A DNA stretch of 64,000 nucleotides, from the NCBI RefSeq assembly GCF_014145675.1, contig NZ_JACGZW010000023.1:1-64000 (forward strand), in the 5' to 3' direction. Both the position numbers and the translations under genes were made by a program. Positions 52,750 through 63,038 of the stretch are shown piece after piece. How positions within the stretch are numbered: the stretch's first letter is position 1; every line of letters starts with the position of its first letter. The notes below the pieces were generated by a model, which made no database searches, was not told the DNA's origin, and saw nothing but the letters and a program-made list of their open reading frames with translations. Origin of the DNA: Amycolatopsis dendrobii (GTDB lineage Bacteria; Actinomycetota; Actinomycetes; Mycobacteriales; Pseudonocardiaceae).

Positions 52750-53119
52750 CGCCCGGAGAAGCGCGCGGTGTCACGGGCTGGGCCGCCCGTCGGGGAGTTC
52801 GGGAACGTCGTCCTGCCGAGCGCGGCTGCCGCGCTCGCGGGCCGGTGTCAACGCGGTCGCCAGGGAATCGGCACTCCGGCCGTGGACTGCTCGGAGAGGG
52901 GTGCCCCGCTTTCGTCGGCGTCCATGCGGCTCGCAATCGCGGATCCTGGTCGGGTGCGGTCGTTTCCGGTGCGCTCGGCAGAGGGTAGCGCTTGTCGAAG
53001 GTCCGCCGGAATAGCAGACGCCGCAGTGGATCAGAATGGCGCAGTGCGTTCCTCTCGCCGCCAGTGTGTACAGCGCCGACCGCTTGCCGGACGTCAGTCC
53101 ACAGTGGACCGAGGTCGGG

Positions 53120-54178
53120 TTAGCGCGCGGCGGACAGCACCAGTTCGCGATAGTTGCGCAACGCCGCCCGCCAAGACTCTAGTTCCAGCTTCTCGTCCGC
53201 CGCGTGCATCTCGCGCGGATCCCCCGGACCCCAGATCACGATCGGGGCTCCGGAGACCGACCCGGCCAAGGCCGAGGCGTCGGTGAAGTAGGTGGCGGCT
53301 GGCGCGGTGGCGTGGCCGGCCAGCGCGTCCGGCAAGCCCGGCGTCCGCACGGCGGGCAGATCGAGATCCACCTCCGCACTGATCGCCGGATCGAGTGACG
53401 AAGCCCAGGCGATCGCGGGCGCTCCACCGTCGACAGTGCGCACATCCAGCGTCAGAACCGCTGACGCGGGAACGATATTCGTCGCGGTCCCGCCCTCGAA
53501 CGTGCCGACGTTGACGGTTTCCTCGCCGAGATAGTCCTCAGTGGACAGCGGAAAGGAGCCGAGCAGGCCGAGGGCCCGTTCGGCGAGCAGCTGGATCGCG
53601 TTGCGCCCGAGGTGCGGCGTGGACCCGTGGGCCGCCTTGCCCGTCGCGGCGAGGCGCAGCCACGTGGCGCCGCGATGCCCGAGCGAAACGCGGTTCTGCG
53701 TCGCCTCCGGCACTACGACGATCCGCGGCGTCAGCTCCAGCGAGCCCGCGGCCTCCGCCGCGCCGCGACAGCCGATCTCCTCGTCGCTGGTGATGAGGAC
53801 CTGCGCGTCGGTGCCGGCTTCCGCGGCGTTGCGCAACGCCGCCAGCGCGGCGACCAGCCCGCCCTTCATGTCGACGCTGCCCCGGCCGTGCAGGCACTCC
53901 TCGTCGGTGTCCGCGGAGAACGGGGCGCGTTCCCAGAGGTCGGGGGAGCCGACCGGAACGGTGTCGATGTGGCACACGAACAGCGCCCCGCTGCCCGAAC
54001 CGGTGCCGAGCAGCACCCATGGCCGCCCGGTGGCGGAGCGTTGCAGCACGCGTACGCCCGCCGCGGCGGTGGCGTAGGAGACAGCCAGCTCCTGGGCGGA
54101 TGCCTGCGCGGCGTTGTCGCCGGAGGTGGTGTCCTGGCGCACCAGATCGCGCAGCAGCTCAAGGGCTTCGTCGGTCAT
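53120..54178 (-). CDS. M20 family metallopeptidase/amidohydrolase
   Basis: A 352-residue enzyme of the ArgE/DapE/CPG2 type. Metal ligands are visible in [11 protein letters not shown] (His), [10 protein letters not shown] (Asp), TSDEEIG (catalytic and bridging Glu) and the C-terminal [10 protein letters not shown] (His). The dimerisation domain is present ([18 protein letters not shown]). It cleaves an N-acyl or peptide bond in an unknown substrate. It overlaps the LacI gene by ATGA and is therefore co-transcribed with it, opposite to the sugar-type operon. Confidence 0.92.
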   Translation of the reverse strand: MTDEALELLRDLVRQDTTSGDNAAQASAQELAVSYATAAAGVRVLQRSATGRPWVLLGTGSGSGALFVCHIDTVPVGSPDLWERAPFSADTDEECLHGRGSVDMKGGLVAALAALRNAAEAGTDAQVLITSDEEIGCRGAAEAAGSLELTPRIVVVPEATQNRVSLGHRGATWLRLAATGKAAHGSTPHLGRNAIQLLAERALGLLGSFPLSTEDYLGEETVNVGTFEGGTATNIVPASAVLTLDVRTVDGGAPAIAWASSLDPAISAEVDLDLPAVRTPGLPDALAGHATAPAATYFTDASALAGSVSGAPIVIWGPGDPREMHAADEKLELESWRAALRNYRELVLSAAR

Positions 54179-55164
54179 GCGGAGTGCTCCCGGGTCGATT
54201 CGCGGACGACGAGCTGCATGGAGAGCACGTGGTCCGCGGGGCTGTCCCCGGCCGCGAGACGGGTGATCTCGTCGACCGCTTTGCGGGCCATCTGCTCGGT
54301 CGGTTGCGCAACGGTGGTCAGGCGCGGCGAGGTCCATTCGCCGAGGGTGATCCCGTCGCAGCCGATCACCGACAGGTCTCCCGGCACCGAGACCCCCGCG
54401 CGGCGGGCCGCTTCGAGCAGGCCGACGGCGGCGATGTCGCTGGCGGTGAACACGGCGGTCGGCTCCGCGCCCGCCCGCGCCATGTGCGCGAAGAAGTTCA
54501 TGCCGAACGCCGAACTGAACGCGCCGCGCACGATCATCGCTTCGTCCGCCTCGATCCCGTGCGCTTTCAGCGCCGCGCGGTACCCGGCCTCGCGCTGATC
54601 GGCCGTCCGCAGCCCGGCCGGGCCGCCGACGTGGGCGATGCGCCGGTGGCCCTGGGAGATCAGGTGGGTGGTCGCCTGGTAGGCGCCGCCGAAACTGTTC
54701 GCGGTGATGTGCGCGATCCGCGGCCCGGCGGCCTCCACGTACTCGTCGAGGAAGACCACCGGGAAGTCGCCGGCCAGCCGGTTCGCGAAGGCTTCGTTGG
54801 TGCTGTTCATCCCCAGGTAGATCAGCCCGCCCACGTCCGGCACCCGCATCAGGCGCTCGACGCTGGCGCGCTCCCGCGAAGGCGACGATCCGGTGAGGGC
54901 GGTGAAGACGTCGATGCCGTCTGTGGCGGCGGCGTCGGCCACCGCGTCCGCCAGCGCGGAGAAGTACGGGTTGTCCAGCGACGGGACCACCAGGCCGAGG
55001 CTGAGCCCGGTCACTTGTTTCGGCACGGGCGGATGCCCTTCGGCGGACAGCGCGGCGTCGATGCGCCGGGCCGTCTCGGAGGCGACGTTGAGTTCGCCCC
55101 GGACGTACCTCGACACCGTCGACACGGCCACTCCGGCTTCTCGGGCCACCTTCGCCAGCGACAT
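54175..55164 (-). CDS. LacI-family transcriptional regulator
   Basis: A 329-residue regulator: HTH and hinge ([37 protein letters not shown]) and a periplasmic-binding-protein-like effector domain ([54 protein letters not shown]). It should bind the TGTTGCGCAACA operator located 70 bp upstream and control both its own transcript and the divergent operon. The ligand is probably a sugar, nucleoside or lactone handled by the cluster. Confidence 0.95.
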   Translation of the reverse strand: MSLAKVAREAGVAVSTVSRYVRGELNVASETARRIDAALSAEGHPPVPKQVTGLSLGLVVPSLDNPYFSALADAVADAAATDGIDVFTALTGSSPSRERASVERLMRVPDVGGLIYLGMNSTNEAFANRLAGDFPVVFLDEYVEAAGPRIAHITANSFGGAYQATTHLISQGHRRIAHVGGPAGLRTADQREAGYRAALKAHGIEADEAMIVRGAFSSAFGMNFFAHMARAGAEPTAVFTASDIAAVGLLEAARRAGVSVPGDLSVIGCDGITLGEWTSPRLTTVAQPTEQMARKAVDEITRLAAGDSPADHVLSMQLVVRESTREHSA

Positions 55165-55186
55165 CCGGCTCCTCCCCGTTCGAGCG

Positions 55187-55243
55187 TTGACGGCGACTGC
55201 AACCGCATCCTATATTGGCGATGTTGCGCTATGTTGCGCAACA
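55187..55243 (+). promoter_or_regulatory. Promoter with LacI operator for the kinase operon
   Basis: TTGACG (55187-55192), 18 bp, TATATT (55211-55216) forms a good promoter. TGTTGCGCAACA (55232-55243) is a perfect 12-bp palindrome with a central CG, as in LacI-family operators, just downstream of the expected start point. A half-site copy (ATGTTGCGCT, 55221-55230) lies directly before it. Confidence 0.8.
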
Positions 55244-55275
55244 CACGCTAAAGCTTTCGCCCGAAGGAGTCGTCG

Positions 55276-56028
55276 ATGGTCAAGGTCCTGCTAGCCGGGG
55301 AGTCGTGGGTCAGTGCGACGATCGACCACAAGGGATACGACCCGTTCGCGCACACGCAGGTGGAGATCGGGTGCGAGCGGCTGCTGGCGGCGCTGGCGGC
55401 GGAAGGGGTCGAGGTGACTCACCTGCGTTCGCACGACGTGGCCGAGAAGTTCCCGCAGACGCTGGAGGAACTCGCGGCCTACGACGTCGTGCTGCTCTCC
55501 GACGTCGGCTCCAACACGCTGCTGCTGCACCCGGACACGTTCACCCGCGGCCGCCCGGCGCCCAACCGGCTCAAGCTGCTGCGCGAGTGGGTCCGCGGCG
55601 GCGGCGGCCTGATGATGGCCGGCGGCTACCTGAGCTTCCAGGGCTTCGAGGGCAAGGCCAACTACCACCGCACGCCGATCGAGGAGATCCTCCCGGTCGA
55701 CATCGACCCGTTCGACGACCGCGTCGAGACCCCGGAGGGCGTCCGTGCCCAGGTCGTGCAGTCCGGCCACCCGGTGGTCGCCGGTCTCGACCGGGAATGG
55801 CCGATCCTGCTGGGCTACCAGCACACCACGCTGAAGCCGGACGCCGAACTGCTCGCCACCGTCGAGGGCGACGTCATGCTGGCCGCGCGCCAGTTCGGCG
55901 AGGGCCGCACCCTCGCGTTCACCTCGGACGTCTCCCCGCACTGGGCTCCGGAGGAGTTCATGAGCTGGGAGGGCTACCGCAAGCTCTTCGCCCAGGCGCT
56001 GACCTGGCTCGCCGGCCGCGAAATCTGA
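55276..56028 (+). CDS. Glutamine-amidotransferase-like (ThuA-type) protein
   Basis: A 250-residue class I amidotransferase-fold protein related to ThuA/trehalose-utilisation-like proteins. Visible elements: MVKVLLAGESWVSATIDHKG, VVLLSDVGSNTLLLHP, WVRGGGGLMMAGGYLSFQG (in place of the nucleophile elbow), and the terminal FTSDVSPHW. The usual nucleophile Cys is not obvious, so it is probably not a glutaminase. It is the first gene of the LacI-controlled operon, with a ribosome-binding site GAAGGAG. Confidence 0.85.
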   Translation: MVKVLLAGESWVSATIDHKGYDPFAHTQVEIGCERLLAALAAEGVEVTHLRSHDVAEKFPQTLEELAAYDVVLLSDVGSNTLLLHPDTFTRGRPAPNRLKLLREWVRGGGGLMMAGGYLSFQGFEGKANYHRTPIEEILPVDIDPFDDRVETPEGVRAQVVQSGHPVVAGLDREWPILLGYQHTTLKPDAELLATVEGDVMLAARQFGEGRTLAFTSDVSPHWAPEEFMSWEGYRKLFAQALTWLAGREI

Positions 56029-56059
56029 GCCGCGCGCACTCGGGATCAAGGAGGATTCG

Positions 56060-57055
56060 ATGAGTACGTCACCCACCCGCCGCGCGACCTCGGTCGTCGT
56101 GCTGACGATCGCGACCGTCTTCGCCGGAATGCTCGGACCGTTGCAGTCGCTGGTCAACGGGCATCTCGGCACCGAGCTCGGCGACGGGCACGCCGCCGCG
56201 CTGGTGTCCTTCGGCACCGGACTCGTGCTGATGCTGATCATCGTGCTGGCGCGCGCCCGCACGCGCACCGCGTTCTTCCGCCTGCCGGGTCAGCTGGTGC
56301 GCGGCGAGATCCCGCGGTGGAACTTCTTCGCGGGCCTGTGCGGCGCGGTGATCGTGCTCTCCGAAGGCGTGACGGTGGGCTTCCTCGGGGTGGCGATCTT
56401 CCAGACCTCGCTGATCTCCGGCATGGTCATCTCCGGCGTGGTGTGCGACCGGCTCGGCATCGGCGTCCCGTTCAAGCAGGCGATGAGCGCGCCGCGGGTC
56501 GCCGGGGCGATCCTCGCGATCTGCGCCACGGTGCTGGTCGTGTCCCCGAACTGGTCGGCCCCGCACATGATCGCGCTGGCGATCATGCCGTTCGTGGGCG
56601 GCCTGCTCGCCGGCTGGCAGCCCGCGGGCAACTCCGAGATCGGCCTGCTGTCCGGCTCGATGTTCATCTCCATCACCTGGAACTTCCTCATCGGCTTCGT
56701 GGCGCTCGGCCTCGTGTACGCGGTGCGGATGGCGGCCGCCGGCGCGCACTTCGCGTTGCCGGGCACGTGGTGGATGTACTTCGGCGGGCCGCTCGGCCTG
56801 TTGTCGATCGCGCTGATGGCCTTGCTGGTGCGCGGTTTGGGGCTCCTGCTGCTGGGGCTGGCTTCCACGGCCGGCCAGCTCATCGGGTCGCTGCTGCTCG
56901 AAGTCGTCGCTCCCGCGGCGGGTTCCAGCCTGCACCTGGTCACCGTCCTCGGCGCGCTCGTGGCGCTGGCGGCCGCGGCGATCGCGATGATCCCGTCCCG
57001 GCACACGGCCGAACCGGCGGTTCTCGCCCAGCCAGCCGAGGTGCGTCGTGGCTGA
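56060..57055 (+). CDS. DMT-superfamily transporter (YdcZ/DUF606 type)
   Basis: A 331-residue protein with ten hydrophobic helices in two repeated halves (ATVFAGMLGPLQSLVNGHLG / PFVGGLLAGWQPAGNSEIG), the pattern of tandem DUF606/YdcZ domains. It is an integral membrane exporter or importer of small metabolites. It overlaps the next gene by 8 bp. In this operon it probably moves the substrate processed by the phosphotriesterase-like hydrolase and the kinase. Confidence 0.88.
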   Translation: MSTSPTRRATSVVVLTIATVFAGMLGPLQSLVNGHLGTELGDGHAAALVSFGTGLVLMLIIVLARARTRTAFFRLPGQLVRGEIPRWNFFAGLCGAVIVLSEGVTVGFLGVAIFQTSLISGMVISGVVCDRLGIGVPFKQAMSAPRVAGAILAICATVLVVSPNWSAPHMIALAIMPFVGGLLAGWQPAGNSEIGLLSGSMFISITWNFLIGFVALGLVYAVRMAAAGAHFALPGTWWMYFGGPLGLLSIALMALLVRGLGLLLLGLASTAGQLIGSLLLEVVAPAAGSSLHLVTVLGALVALAAAAIAMIPSRHTAEPAVLAQPAEVRRG

Positions 57056-58082
57056 GGTGCGCGGGGTCCTCGGTCCGGTCGACGCGGCGGGCCTCGGGCT
57101 GGTGCTGCCGCACGAACACCTCTTCAACGACCTGTCCTCCGCGGTCGCCGAACCCTCCTACGCCTCCACCCGCCGGCTCGTCGAAGCGGAAGTGGGGCCC
57201 GGCTGGCAGTTCCTGCTTCGCCAGGATCCCTATTGCTGCGCCGACAACGTGGCGGCGAAGGACCACGCGAGCGTCGTGCGCGAGGTGGCCGCGTTCGCCG
57301 CGGCAGGCGGCGGCACGGTGGTCGACGCGACCGGCAGCGCGGCGATCGGCCGGGACCCGCGAGCGCTGGCGGCAGTGGCCGAGGCGACCGGAGTCACCGT
57401 CATCATGGGCACCGGTGCGTACCTGGAGAAGTTCGAGGGCGAGCGCATCACCGCGGTCGCCGTCGAAGCGCAAACCTCGCGCATTCTCGCGGAACTGGAC
57501 CAGGGCGTCGGCGAAACGGGCATCCGGGCCGGCGTCATCGGCGAGGTCGGCGTCTCGCCGTTTTTCACCGAAGGGGAACGGGCTTCGCTGCGCGCCGCGG
57601 CACTCGCGCAGGCGGACCGGCCGAACGTCGGGCTCAACATCCACATGCCGGGCTGGCAACGCCGCGGGCATGAGGTGCTCGACCTGGTGCTGGACGAATG
57701 CGGTGCGCTTCCGGGCAAAGTCGCGCTGGCGCACAGCGATCCGTCCGGCGGCGATCCCGGCTACCAGCGCGAGCTTCTCGAACGCGGCGTGCTGCTGGAG
57801 TTCGACATGATCGGCCTCGACATCTCGTTCCCCGGCGAAGGCGTGGCGCCGACGGTGTCCCAGACCGCGCACGCCGTGGCGCGATGGGTGCACGAGGGCT
57901 TCGGGGAGCAGATCATGTTGTCGCACGACCTGTTCCTGAAGCAGATGTGGACCGGCAACGGCGGGAACGGGCTGGTGTTCGTGCCGACGATTTTCGCCGA
58001 TCTGCTCGAAGCAGAAGGCGTCCCGGCCGACGCCGTGGCCCGGCTGATGCGGGACGTCCCGGCGCACTGGCTGACCGCATGA
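57048..58082 (+). CDS. Phosphotriesterase-family hydrolase (probable lactonase)
   Basis: A 344-residue amidohydrolase-superfamily protein. The first metal pair is HEHLF, further ligands are in NIHMPGW and LAHSDPSG, and the terminal Asp is in MLSHDLFLK. The bridging residue appears as Glu in VIGEVGVS rather than carboxylated Lys, as in some sugar lactonases. It probably hydrolyses a lactone or ester. The GTG start lies within the end of the transporter gene, and its stop overlaps the kinase start (ATGA). Confidence 0.9.
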   Translation: MAEVRGVLGPVDAAGLGLVLPHEHLFNDLSSAVAEPSYASTRRLVEAEVGPGWQFLLRQDPYCCADNVAAKDHASVVREVAAFAAAGGGTVVDATGSAAIGRDPRALAAVAEATGVTVIMGTGAYLEKFEGERITAVAVEAQTSRILAELDQGVGETGIRAGVIGEVGVSPFFTEGERASLRAAALAQADRPNVGLNIHMPGWQRRGHEVLDLVLDECGALPGKVALAHSDPSGGDPGYQRELLERGVLLEFDMIGLDISFPGEGVAPTVSQTAHAVARWVHEGFGEQIMLSHDLFLKQMWTGNGGNGLVFVPTIFADLLEAEGVPADAVARLMRDVPAHWLTA

Positions 58083-59035
58083 GCCAGGCCGTAGCTGTCG
58101 TCGCCTCGCTCAATGTCGACCACATCGTCCAAGCGCCGCGGATTCCCGAGCCGGGGGAGACCCTCATGGGGTTCTCGACGAGCCGGGAACTGGGCGGAAA
58201 AGGCGGCAACCAAGCGGTCGCCGCCGCCCGGCTCGGCGCGGACGTGGCCGTGATCGGCTGCGTCGGCCAGGACGAGGACGGCGACGAGTACCTGAACGCT
58301 CTCGCCGCCGAGGGCGCGGACGTCACCCACGTGCGGCGATCGGCACTGCCCACCGGCCGAGCCGCGATCACCGTCGACGCGGAGGGCGTCAACTCGATCG
58401 TCGTCGTTGCCGGGGCGAACGCCGACATCCCCGCCGCGGCAGCCGAAACGGCGATCGGCGCATTGCCGAGCCTTCGGGTAGTAGCAGGCCAATTGGAAGC
58501 AGCGGCAGACGCGACGGAGCGCGCTTTCGCGGCCGCTCGCGAACGCGGGGTGCTGACCGTGCTCAACACCGCGCCCGCCGCCGACGCGGCCGGAAAGCTG
58601 CTGCCGTTCAGCGACGTGGTGGTGTCGAACGAAATCGAGTTCCGGCAGCTCACCGGCCAGGATCCCTTCGACGGCAACGGTTTGCGCCGCGGCAGCGCCG
58701 ACCTGTTCGCGGCGGGCTGCCGGTGGGTGATCGTGACGCTGGGAGCCGAGGGATGCGCGGTCCTCGACGCGTCGTCGTCCGCGCATGTCCCGGCAGTCGC
58801 CGTCCGGGCGGTGGACACCACTGCTGCCGGAGATTCGTTCGTCGGAGCGCTCGCTGCCCGGCTCGCGGAGCTTCCCGGCGATCCGATCACCGCCGATGTC
58901 GTTGCGGCGTGCGGGTTCGCGGCGAAAGTGGCCGCGGTCGTCGTGACGCGGCACGGGGCGCATCCCTCCTTGCCGACCTTGGCTGAGGTGTGCGCGCAAC
59001 AGGAAGGTCAGCCCATGGCGTCGAGGCCGACGTAG
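58079..59035 (+). CDS. PfkB-family carbohydrate kinase (ribokinase-like)
   Basis: A 318-residue sugar or nucleoside kinase. The substrate motif GGKGGNQAVAAARLG is that of ribokinase, and the ATP/anion-hole signature DTTAAGDSFVGALAA with catalytic Asp is intact. It would phosphorylate the sugar released by the preceding hydrolase. It is the last gene of the LacI operon; its end overlaps a convergent small membrane-protein gene by 28 bp. Confidence 0.93.
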   Translation: MSQAVAVVASLNVDHIVQAPRIPEPGETLMGFSTSRELGGKGGNQAVAAARLGADVAVIGCVGQDEDGDEYLNALAAEGADVTHVRRSALPTGRAAITVDAEGVNSIVVVAGANADIPAAAAETAIGALPSLRVVAGQLEAAADATERAFAAARERGVLTVLNTAPAADAAGKLLPFSDVVVSNEIEFRQLTGQDPFDGNGLRRGSADLFAAGCRWVIVTLGAEGCAVLDASSSAHVPAVAVRAVDTTAAGDSFVGALAARLAELPGDPITADVVAACGFAAKVAAVVVTRHGAHPSLPTLAEVCAQQEGQPMASRPT

Positions 59036-59331
59036 AGCACGTAACCGGCACCGGCCATGAACACGACGTATGCGCCGAGGGCGGCGACCATGGCCTGGTC
59101 GAAGCGGATGAAGAAGCGCGCCGAGCCGTAGGCCGCGGCAGCGACGACGACGCCGAACAATGCCATCAGCGCGGTGAAGTACCACCCCAGCGCCCATGCC
59201 GTGCCGGCGGCTGCGGCGGCCAGCTTCGCATTACGGCTGCTCATGCGGCGGCGAGTCATCGAGAGAACCGCGGCAGCCGCGATCACTCCGCCGACCACCG
59301 CTGGTGCCACCAGGTACACCGAGTAAGGCAT
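59008..59331 (-). CDS. Small four-helix membrane protein
   Basis: A 107-residue protein with about four short membrane helices (VYLVAPAVVGGVIAAAAVLSM; LAAAAAGTAWALGWYFTALMALFGVVVAAAAYGSA; ALGAYVVFMAGAGYVLYV) and a basic loop RRRMSSRNAK. No family is recognised. The hydrophobic pattern and high third-position GC support it as a gene although the last 28 bp overlap the kinase. Confidence 0.6.
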   Translation of the reverse strand: MPYSVYLVAPAVVGGVIAAAAVLSMTRRRMSSRNAKLAAAAAGTAWALGWYFTALMALFGVVVAAAAYGSARFFIRFDQAMVAALGAYVVFMAGAGYVLYVGLDAMG

Positions 59332-59464
59332 CGCGTCTCCGTCATGTCCGATCTCGTCATACGCACTGACGTGCCTCCAGGAACCCGGTTGCGCTGAGGA
59401 CTTCCGGGTTGCCCGTTCGTACCCGCTTCCGCGGGCGCTGCCTTCGGCAGGACCAGAACGGAAA

Positions 59465-59488
59465 GGCCGCCCCGCGCACGGGACGGCC
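59465..59488 (-). terminator. Hairpin after the sedolisin-type protease gene
   Basis: GGCCG-C-CCCG (59465-59474), 4-nt loop, CGGG-A-CGGCC (59479-59488): a nine-pair stem with one internal mismatch, 28 bp beyond the protease stop on the minus strand. Confidence 0.5.
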
Positions 59489-59515
59489 GTTCCTGGGAAC
59501 TCGGTCGGTTCGAAC

Positions 59516-61438
59516 TCAGCTCACGGTCAGCGCCGTGTCGTCGAGGCAGAAAGACGTCTGCAGGCTCGAGTCTTCGGTGCCGGTGAAGGTGAGCGTCACC
59601 GTCTGGCCGGCGTACGCCGACATGTCAACCGTGCGCAGCTGGTATCCGTTCGCCTGGTTCAGGTTCGAGTACGTGGCGAGCGTGGTCGAACCAGCCTTGA
59701 CGGTCAGCTTGTCGTACGCCGTCGAGGTGGTCGTCTCGGCGGTGTCGACGTGCAGGTAGTAGCTGAGCGTGGCGTGGCAGCCCGAGGGGATGGTCACCGA
59801 CTGCGAGACCGTGTCGGTGTGCGCGCTGCCGTAGCCGTCGAGGTAGGCGAGGTAGGTGCCGCTGTGCGGGGGTTCGCCGTTGGACGACGTGCTGACGACC
59901 CCGCTGGACGCGGTCCACGGGCTGGTGCCGTTCTCGAAACCGGGGTTGCCCAGCTTCTGGCCGGAGCAGGCGCCGCCGCCGGTCGGGGCGATCGTCCAGC
60001 TGAACGTGGTGGAACCGGTGGCGCCGGAGGAGTCCTTGGCGGTCGCGGTCACCGAGTACGTGCCCGCGGTGGTCGGCGTGCCGGAGATCAGGCCGCCGGA
60101 GCTGATCGACAATCCGGCGGGCAGGCCGGTGGCCGTCCAGGTGTATCCGCCGCTGCCGCCGGACGCCGACAGCTGCAGGTTCGCCGCGGTGCCGACGACG
60201 CCGTTCTGGCTGCCCGGGTTGTTCGCCGTGACGCCGCCGCTAGGAGCGCCCGCGGTGAACGCCGCGGTGCCGTTGGGGGTGCCGAGACCGGTCGGGCCGT
60301 CCCAGCCCGGGCCGGCGTTGCACTGCACCGAGGACGAGCAGCTGCCGTTGCTGCCGGAGGTCACGTCGTTGAGGTTGCCGGTGTGCGAGTACGGGTAGGC
60401 GGCGGGAGTGTCGGACGCGCCGGGCGTGCCGGCGAGGGCGTAGACCGACGCGATGATCGGGGCGGACGCGCTGGTGCCGCCGTACACGGCCCAGCCGCTG
60501 CCGCCGTAGGTCTGGTACACCGCGACGCCGGTCTGCGGGTCGGCCACGGCCGAGACGTCGGCGACCGCGCGCTTGCCGCAGGCGGTCGTCACGTTCTGGA
60601 ACGCGGGCTTGGCCACGTAGCCCGAGCAGCCGCTGCCCGCGCCGCTCCACGCGGTTTCGCCCCAGCCGCGCGCGCTGCTGTTGCGGGACAGCGAGGTGCC
60701 GCCGACCGCGGTCACGTACTGCGAAGAGGCCGGGTAGCTGATGCCGTAGCCGCTGTCGCCGGTGCTCGCGGTGATCGCGACCCCGGGGTGGTGGAAGTAG
60801 CTCGAGTCGGAGGAGGGTTCGGAACCGTCCTCGCCGCCGCCGTAGCTGTTGGAGACGTACTTCGCGCCCATCGACACAGCAGTGTTCACCGCGGTGCCGA
60901 GATCGGCCATGCTCGGCTGATTCGCTTCGACGAGCAGAATGTGGCAATTCGGGCAGATCGCCGAAACCATGTCGACGTCGAGCGAGATTTCGCCCGCCCA
61001 GCCGGAATCGGCGGACGGAAGCGGACTGGTTTGCCCGTTTTCGTTCACTTTTTTGAAACAGCCGTTCGCGGTGGTGCAGGGCGGGAGCCCGTAGGTGGAG
61101 CGGTAGCTCGCGAGGTCCGATTCAGCGTTGGGGTCGTCGTTGGAGTCGACGATCGCCACCGTCGCCGAGGCGCTGCCCGCGGCGGTGAGGTTGTAGGCGG
61201 AGCGCAGGTCCGCGGGGCCGAACCCGCTGGGCAGCACGCCGGGGGAGAGCAGCGCGCGCATGGTGTCGGTCTGGCGCTCGGCGAAACACGTGACCATGCC
61301 GGGCTTGGCCTTCTCGGCGCAGACGCGGGCGGTCGGATGCGCCGCGGCGGGCGCGGCCACGGCGGGCAGGGCCGGGGCGGTCAGGGCCAAGGCCGCGAAA
61401 CCGGCCATGGCAAGGATTCTTCGGGCTGAACGGGACAC
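59516..61438 (-). CDS. Secreted sedolisin-type (S53) protease with Ig-like and jelly-roll domains
   Basis: A 640-residue exported protein. Signal peptide ([22 protein letters not shown]), then a catalytic domain whose acid pair lies in [13 protein letters not shown] (Glu, Asp) and whose Ser is in [10 protein letters not shown]; this Glu-Asp-Ser order is that of S53 serine-carboxyl proteases, and subtilisin-type His is lacking. An Ig-like putative-binding domain ([18 protein letters not shown]) and a C-terminal beta-sandwich ([13 protein letters not shown]...[10 protein letters not shown]) follow. No large propeptide is seen. GTG 61438 follows GGGAGGG and gives the signal peptide. Confidence 0.88.
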   Translation of the reverse strand: MSRSARRILAMAGFAALALTAPALPAVAAPAAAHPTARVCAEKAKPGMVTCFAERQTDTMRALLSPGVLPSGFGPADLRSAYNLTAAGSASATVAIVDSNDDPNAESDLASYRSTYGLPPCTTANGCFKKVNENGQTSPLPSADSGWAGEISLDVDMVSAICPNCHILLVEANQPSMADLGTAVNTAVSMGAKYVSNSYGGGEDGSEPSSDSSYFHHPGVAITASTGDSGYGISYPASSQYVTAVGGTSLSRNSSARGWGETAWSGAGSGCSGYVAKPAFQNVTTACGKRAVADVSAVADPQTGVAVYQTYGGSGWAVYGGTSASAPIIASVYALAGTPGASDTPAAYPYSHTGNLNDVTSGSNGSCSSSVQCNAGPGWDGPTGLGTPNGTAAFTAGAPSGGVTANNPGSQNGVVGTAANLQLSASGGSGGYTWTATGLPAGLSISSGGLISGTPTTAGTYSVTATAKDSSGATGSTTFSWTIAPTGGGACSGQKLGNPGFENGTSPWTASSGVVSTSSNGEPPHSGTYLAYLDGYGSAHTDTVSQSVTIPSGCHATLSYYLHVDTAETTTSTAYDKLTVKAGSTTLATYSNLNQANGYQLRTVDMSAYAGQTVTLTFTGTEDSSLQTSFCLDDTALTVS

Positions 61439-61576
61439 GATCCCTCCCAGGGAATTTCCTGCGAACGGCGTCGGGCCATTCGGTGCCCAGTTGTCTACAG
61501 TTCGTTCAGCCCTGGCGGTGACGCGCTGGTGCCAGTGGCGCAATGGTGTCGGCCAGCCCGGTGGAGGTGCCTCCGA

Positions 61577-62587
61577 ATGGTTCCCGAAGCAATCGGCCAT
61601 CTCCTGACGCTCGGGCTCAAAGCGGACGAAGCAGAAATCTATCTCGACCTACTTTCGTCGGGACCGGTTCCGCCTGATCGGCTAGCGCGCGAGACCGGCC
61701 GCGACCCCGGCGAGGTGCGCCGCGTCCTGGCGCTGCTCGCCGGGATCGGACTGGCCGGCCCGGTCGACGGACCCGGTTCGCCGATGTCCGCGCTGCGTCC
61801 GGAACCGGTGCTGGAGGTCCTGAGCAGGCAACGCGAGGCCGAACTGGCCGGAGCGCGCGCGGCGATGACGCGCCTGTACGAGGAGTACCGCAGACATTCG
61901 GCGCGCTACGACGCCGACCCGATGATCGAGGTGGTCAGCGGAACCGCTGCCGCCGAACGGGTGCAGCAACTGGAGCGGGCGGCGCGGACGGAGGTCCGCG
62001 GCCTGGACTCGCCGCCGTACTACGCCGACGCGGACGCCAACGAGATCGAACTCGACAACCTGGCGCGCGGCGTCCGCTATCGCGCCGTCTACGGGCGGCT
62101 CGCACTGGAACGCCCCGAGTACGTCGCGGAGAACATCCTGCCCTGCGGCAAACGCGGGGAGGAGGCCCGGGTGCTGCCCGAGGTCCCGGTGAAGCTCCTG
62201 ATCGTCGACGACTGCGCAGCCCTGTCCGGCGCGGACCGCACCGTGCTGCTCATCCGCTCGTGCGGCCTGTTCGACGCGCTCGCCGGGCTGTTCGACATGT
62301 GCTGGCAGGTCGCGCTGCCCCTCGGCCTCGCCGACGACACCTCAGGCCCCGAGATCCGCCCCAGCGAACGACGGCTCCTCGCATTGCTCGCCGCGGGACT
62401 GACCGACGACCAGGTGGCCCGGGTGCTCGGCGTGAGCAGGCGGACGATGTTCCGGTATCTGGAGAACCTGATGGCCCGTACCGGGGCGGCGAACCGGTTT
62501 CAGCTCGCGTTGCATGCGACTCGGAATGACTGGCTGTCGGTGGACAGCCAGGCTGGGGCTTCTCCGGTGCGGTCGGTGCCGTTGTGA
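61577..62587 (+). CDS. TrmB-like/LuxR-type two-HTH regulator
   Basis: A 336-residue regulator. The N-terminus ([46 protein letters not shown]) is a TrmB-like winged helix; the C-terminus is a LuxR/GerE HTH ([46 protein letters not shown]). Between them is a sensor region. Such helix-turn-helix proteins control secreted hydrolases or secondary metabolism in actinomycetes; the divergent protease is a plausible target. Its last 70 bp take part in a duplication. Confidence 0.88.
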   Translation: MVPEAIGHLLTLGLKADEAEIYLDLLSSGPVPPDRLARETGRDPGEVRRVLALLAGIGLAGPVDGPGSPMSALRPEPVLEVLSRQREAELAGARAAMTRLYEEYRRHSARYDADPMIEVVSGTAAAERVQQLERAARTEVRGLDSPPYYADADANEIELDNLARGVRYRAVYGRLALERPEYVAENILPCGKRGEEARVLPEVPVKLLIVDDCAALSGADRTVLLIRSCGLFDALAGLFDMCWQVALPLGLADDTSGPEIRPSERRLLALLAAGLTDDQVARVLGVSRRTMFRYLENLMARTGAANRFQLALHATRNDWLSVDSQAGASPVRSVPL

Positions 62588-62810
62588 GCTGGGGTGGTCC
62601 GGTTGGCTCGATGCGGACGGGTGCGTGGTGGGCGTGCGGGAAGGCCGGGCCGCCGGTCCGGGGCGGTGGACTGGTCTCAGTGCGCCTTGCCCCGCGACTC
62701 ACAATTTCTGGCTCTCGGTGGACAGCCAGCGCTTCGCCGGCCCGGTCGACGCCGTTGTGAGCCGGGGCGCTCCGGCTGGCCGGATGCCGACGGGTGCGTG
62801 GTTGGCGTGC
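62516..62810 (+). repeat. Imperfect direct repeat of the regulator's 3' end
   Basis: 62516-62637 recurs at 62694-62810 (offset 178 bp). Both copies encode WLSVDSQ and contain the hairpin core GGCT(G/C)TC-GGTG-GACAGCC; in copy 1 it is a perfect 9-bp stem (62530-62551). The second copy lies after the stop codon. No other gene is seen in 62588-63038. Confidence 0.8.
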
Positions 62811-63038
62811 TAGAACCACGTCGCTAGAACCAGGTCGCGGCACAGGGCGGTGAACCGGCTTCGGCTCGCCCCGCGCTCCTCCACCGGTTGGCCCCGGCCG
62901 ACCCGAGCCAGCCCGGGCAGTTCCACTTTGAGCCGAACGCGCCGCAGCACCGATTCGGTTGCGGCCGAACGCTTTCCCGCTAGAGCGACGGCCGCTCAGC
63001 GTGCATGACCAGCACTCAGCTGACGTCTGGCAGACCGT

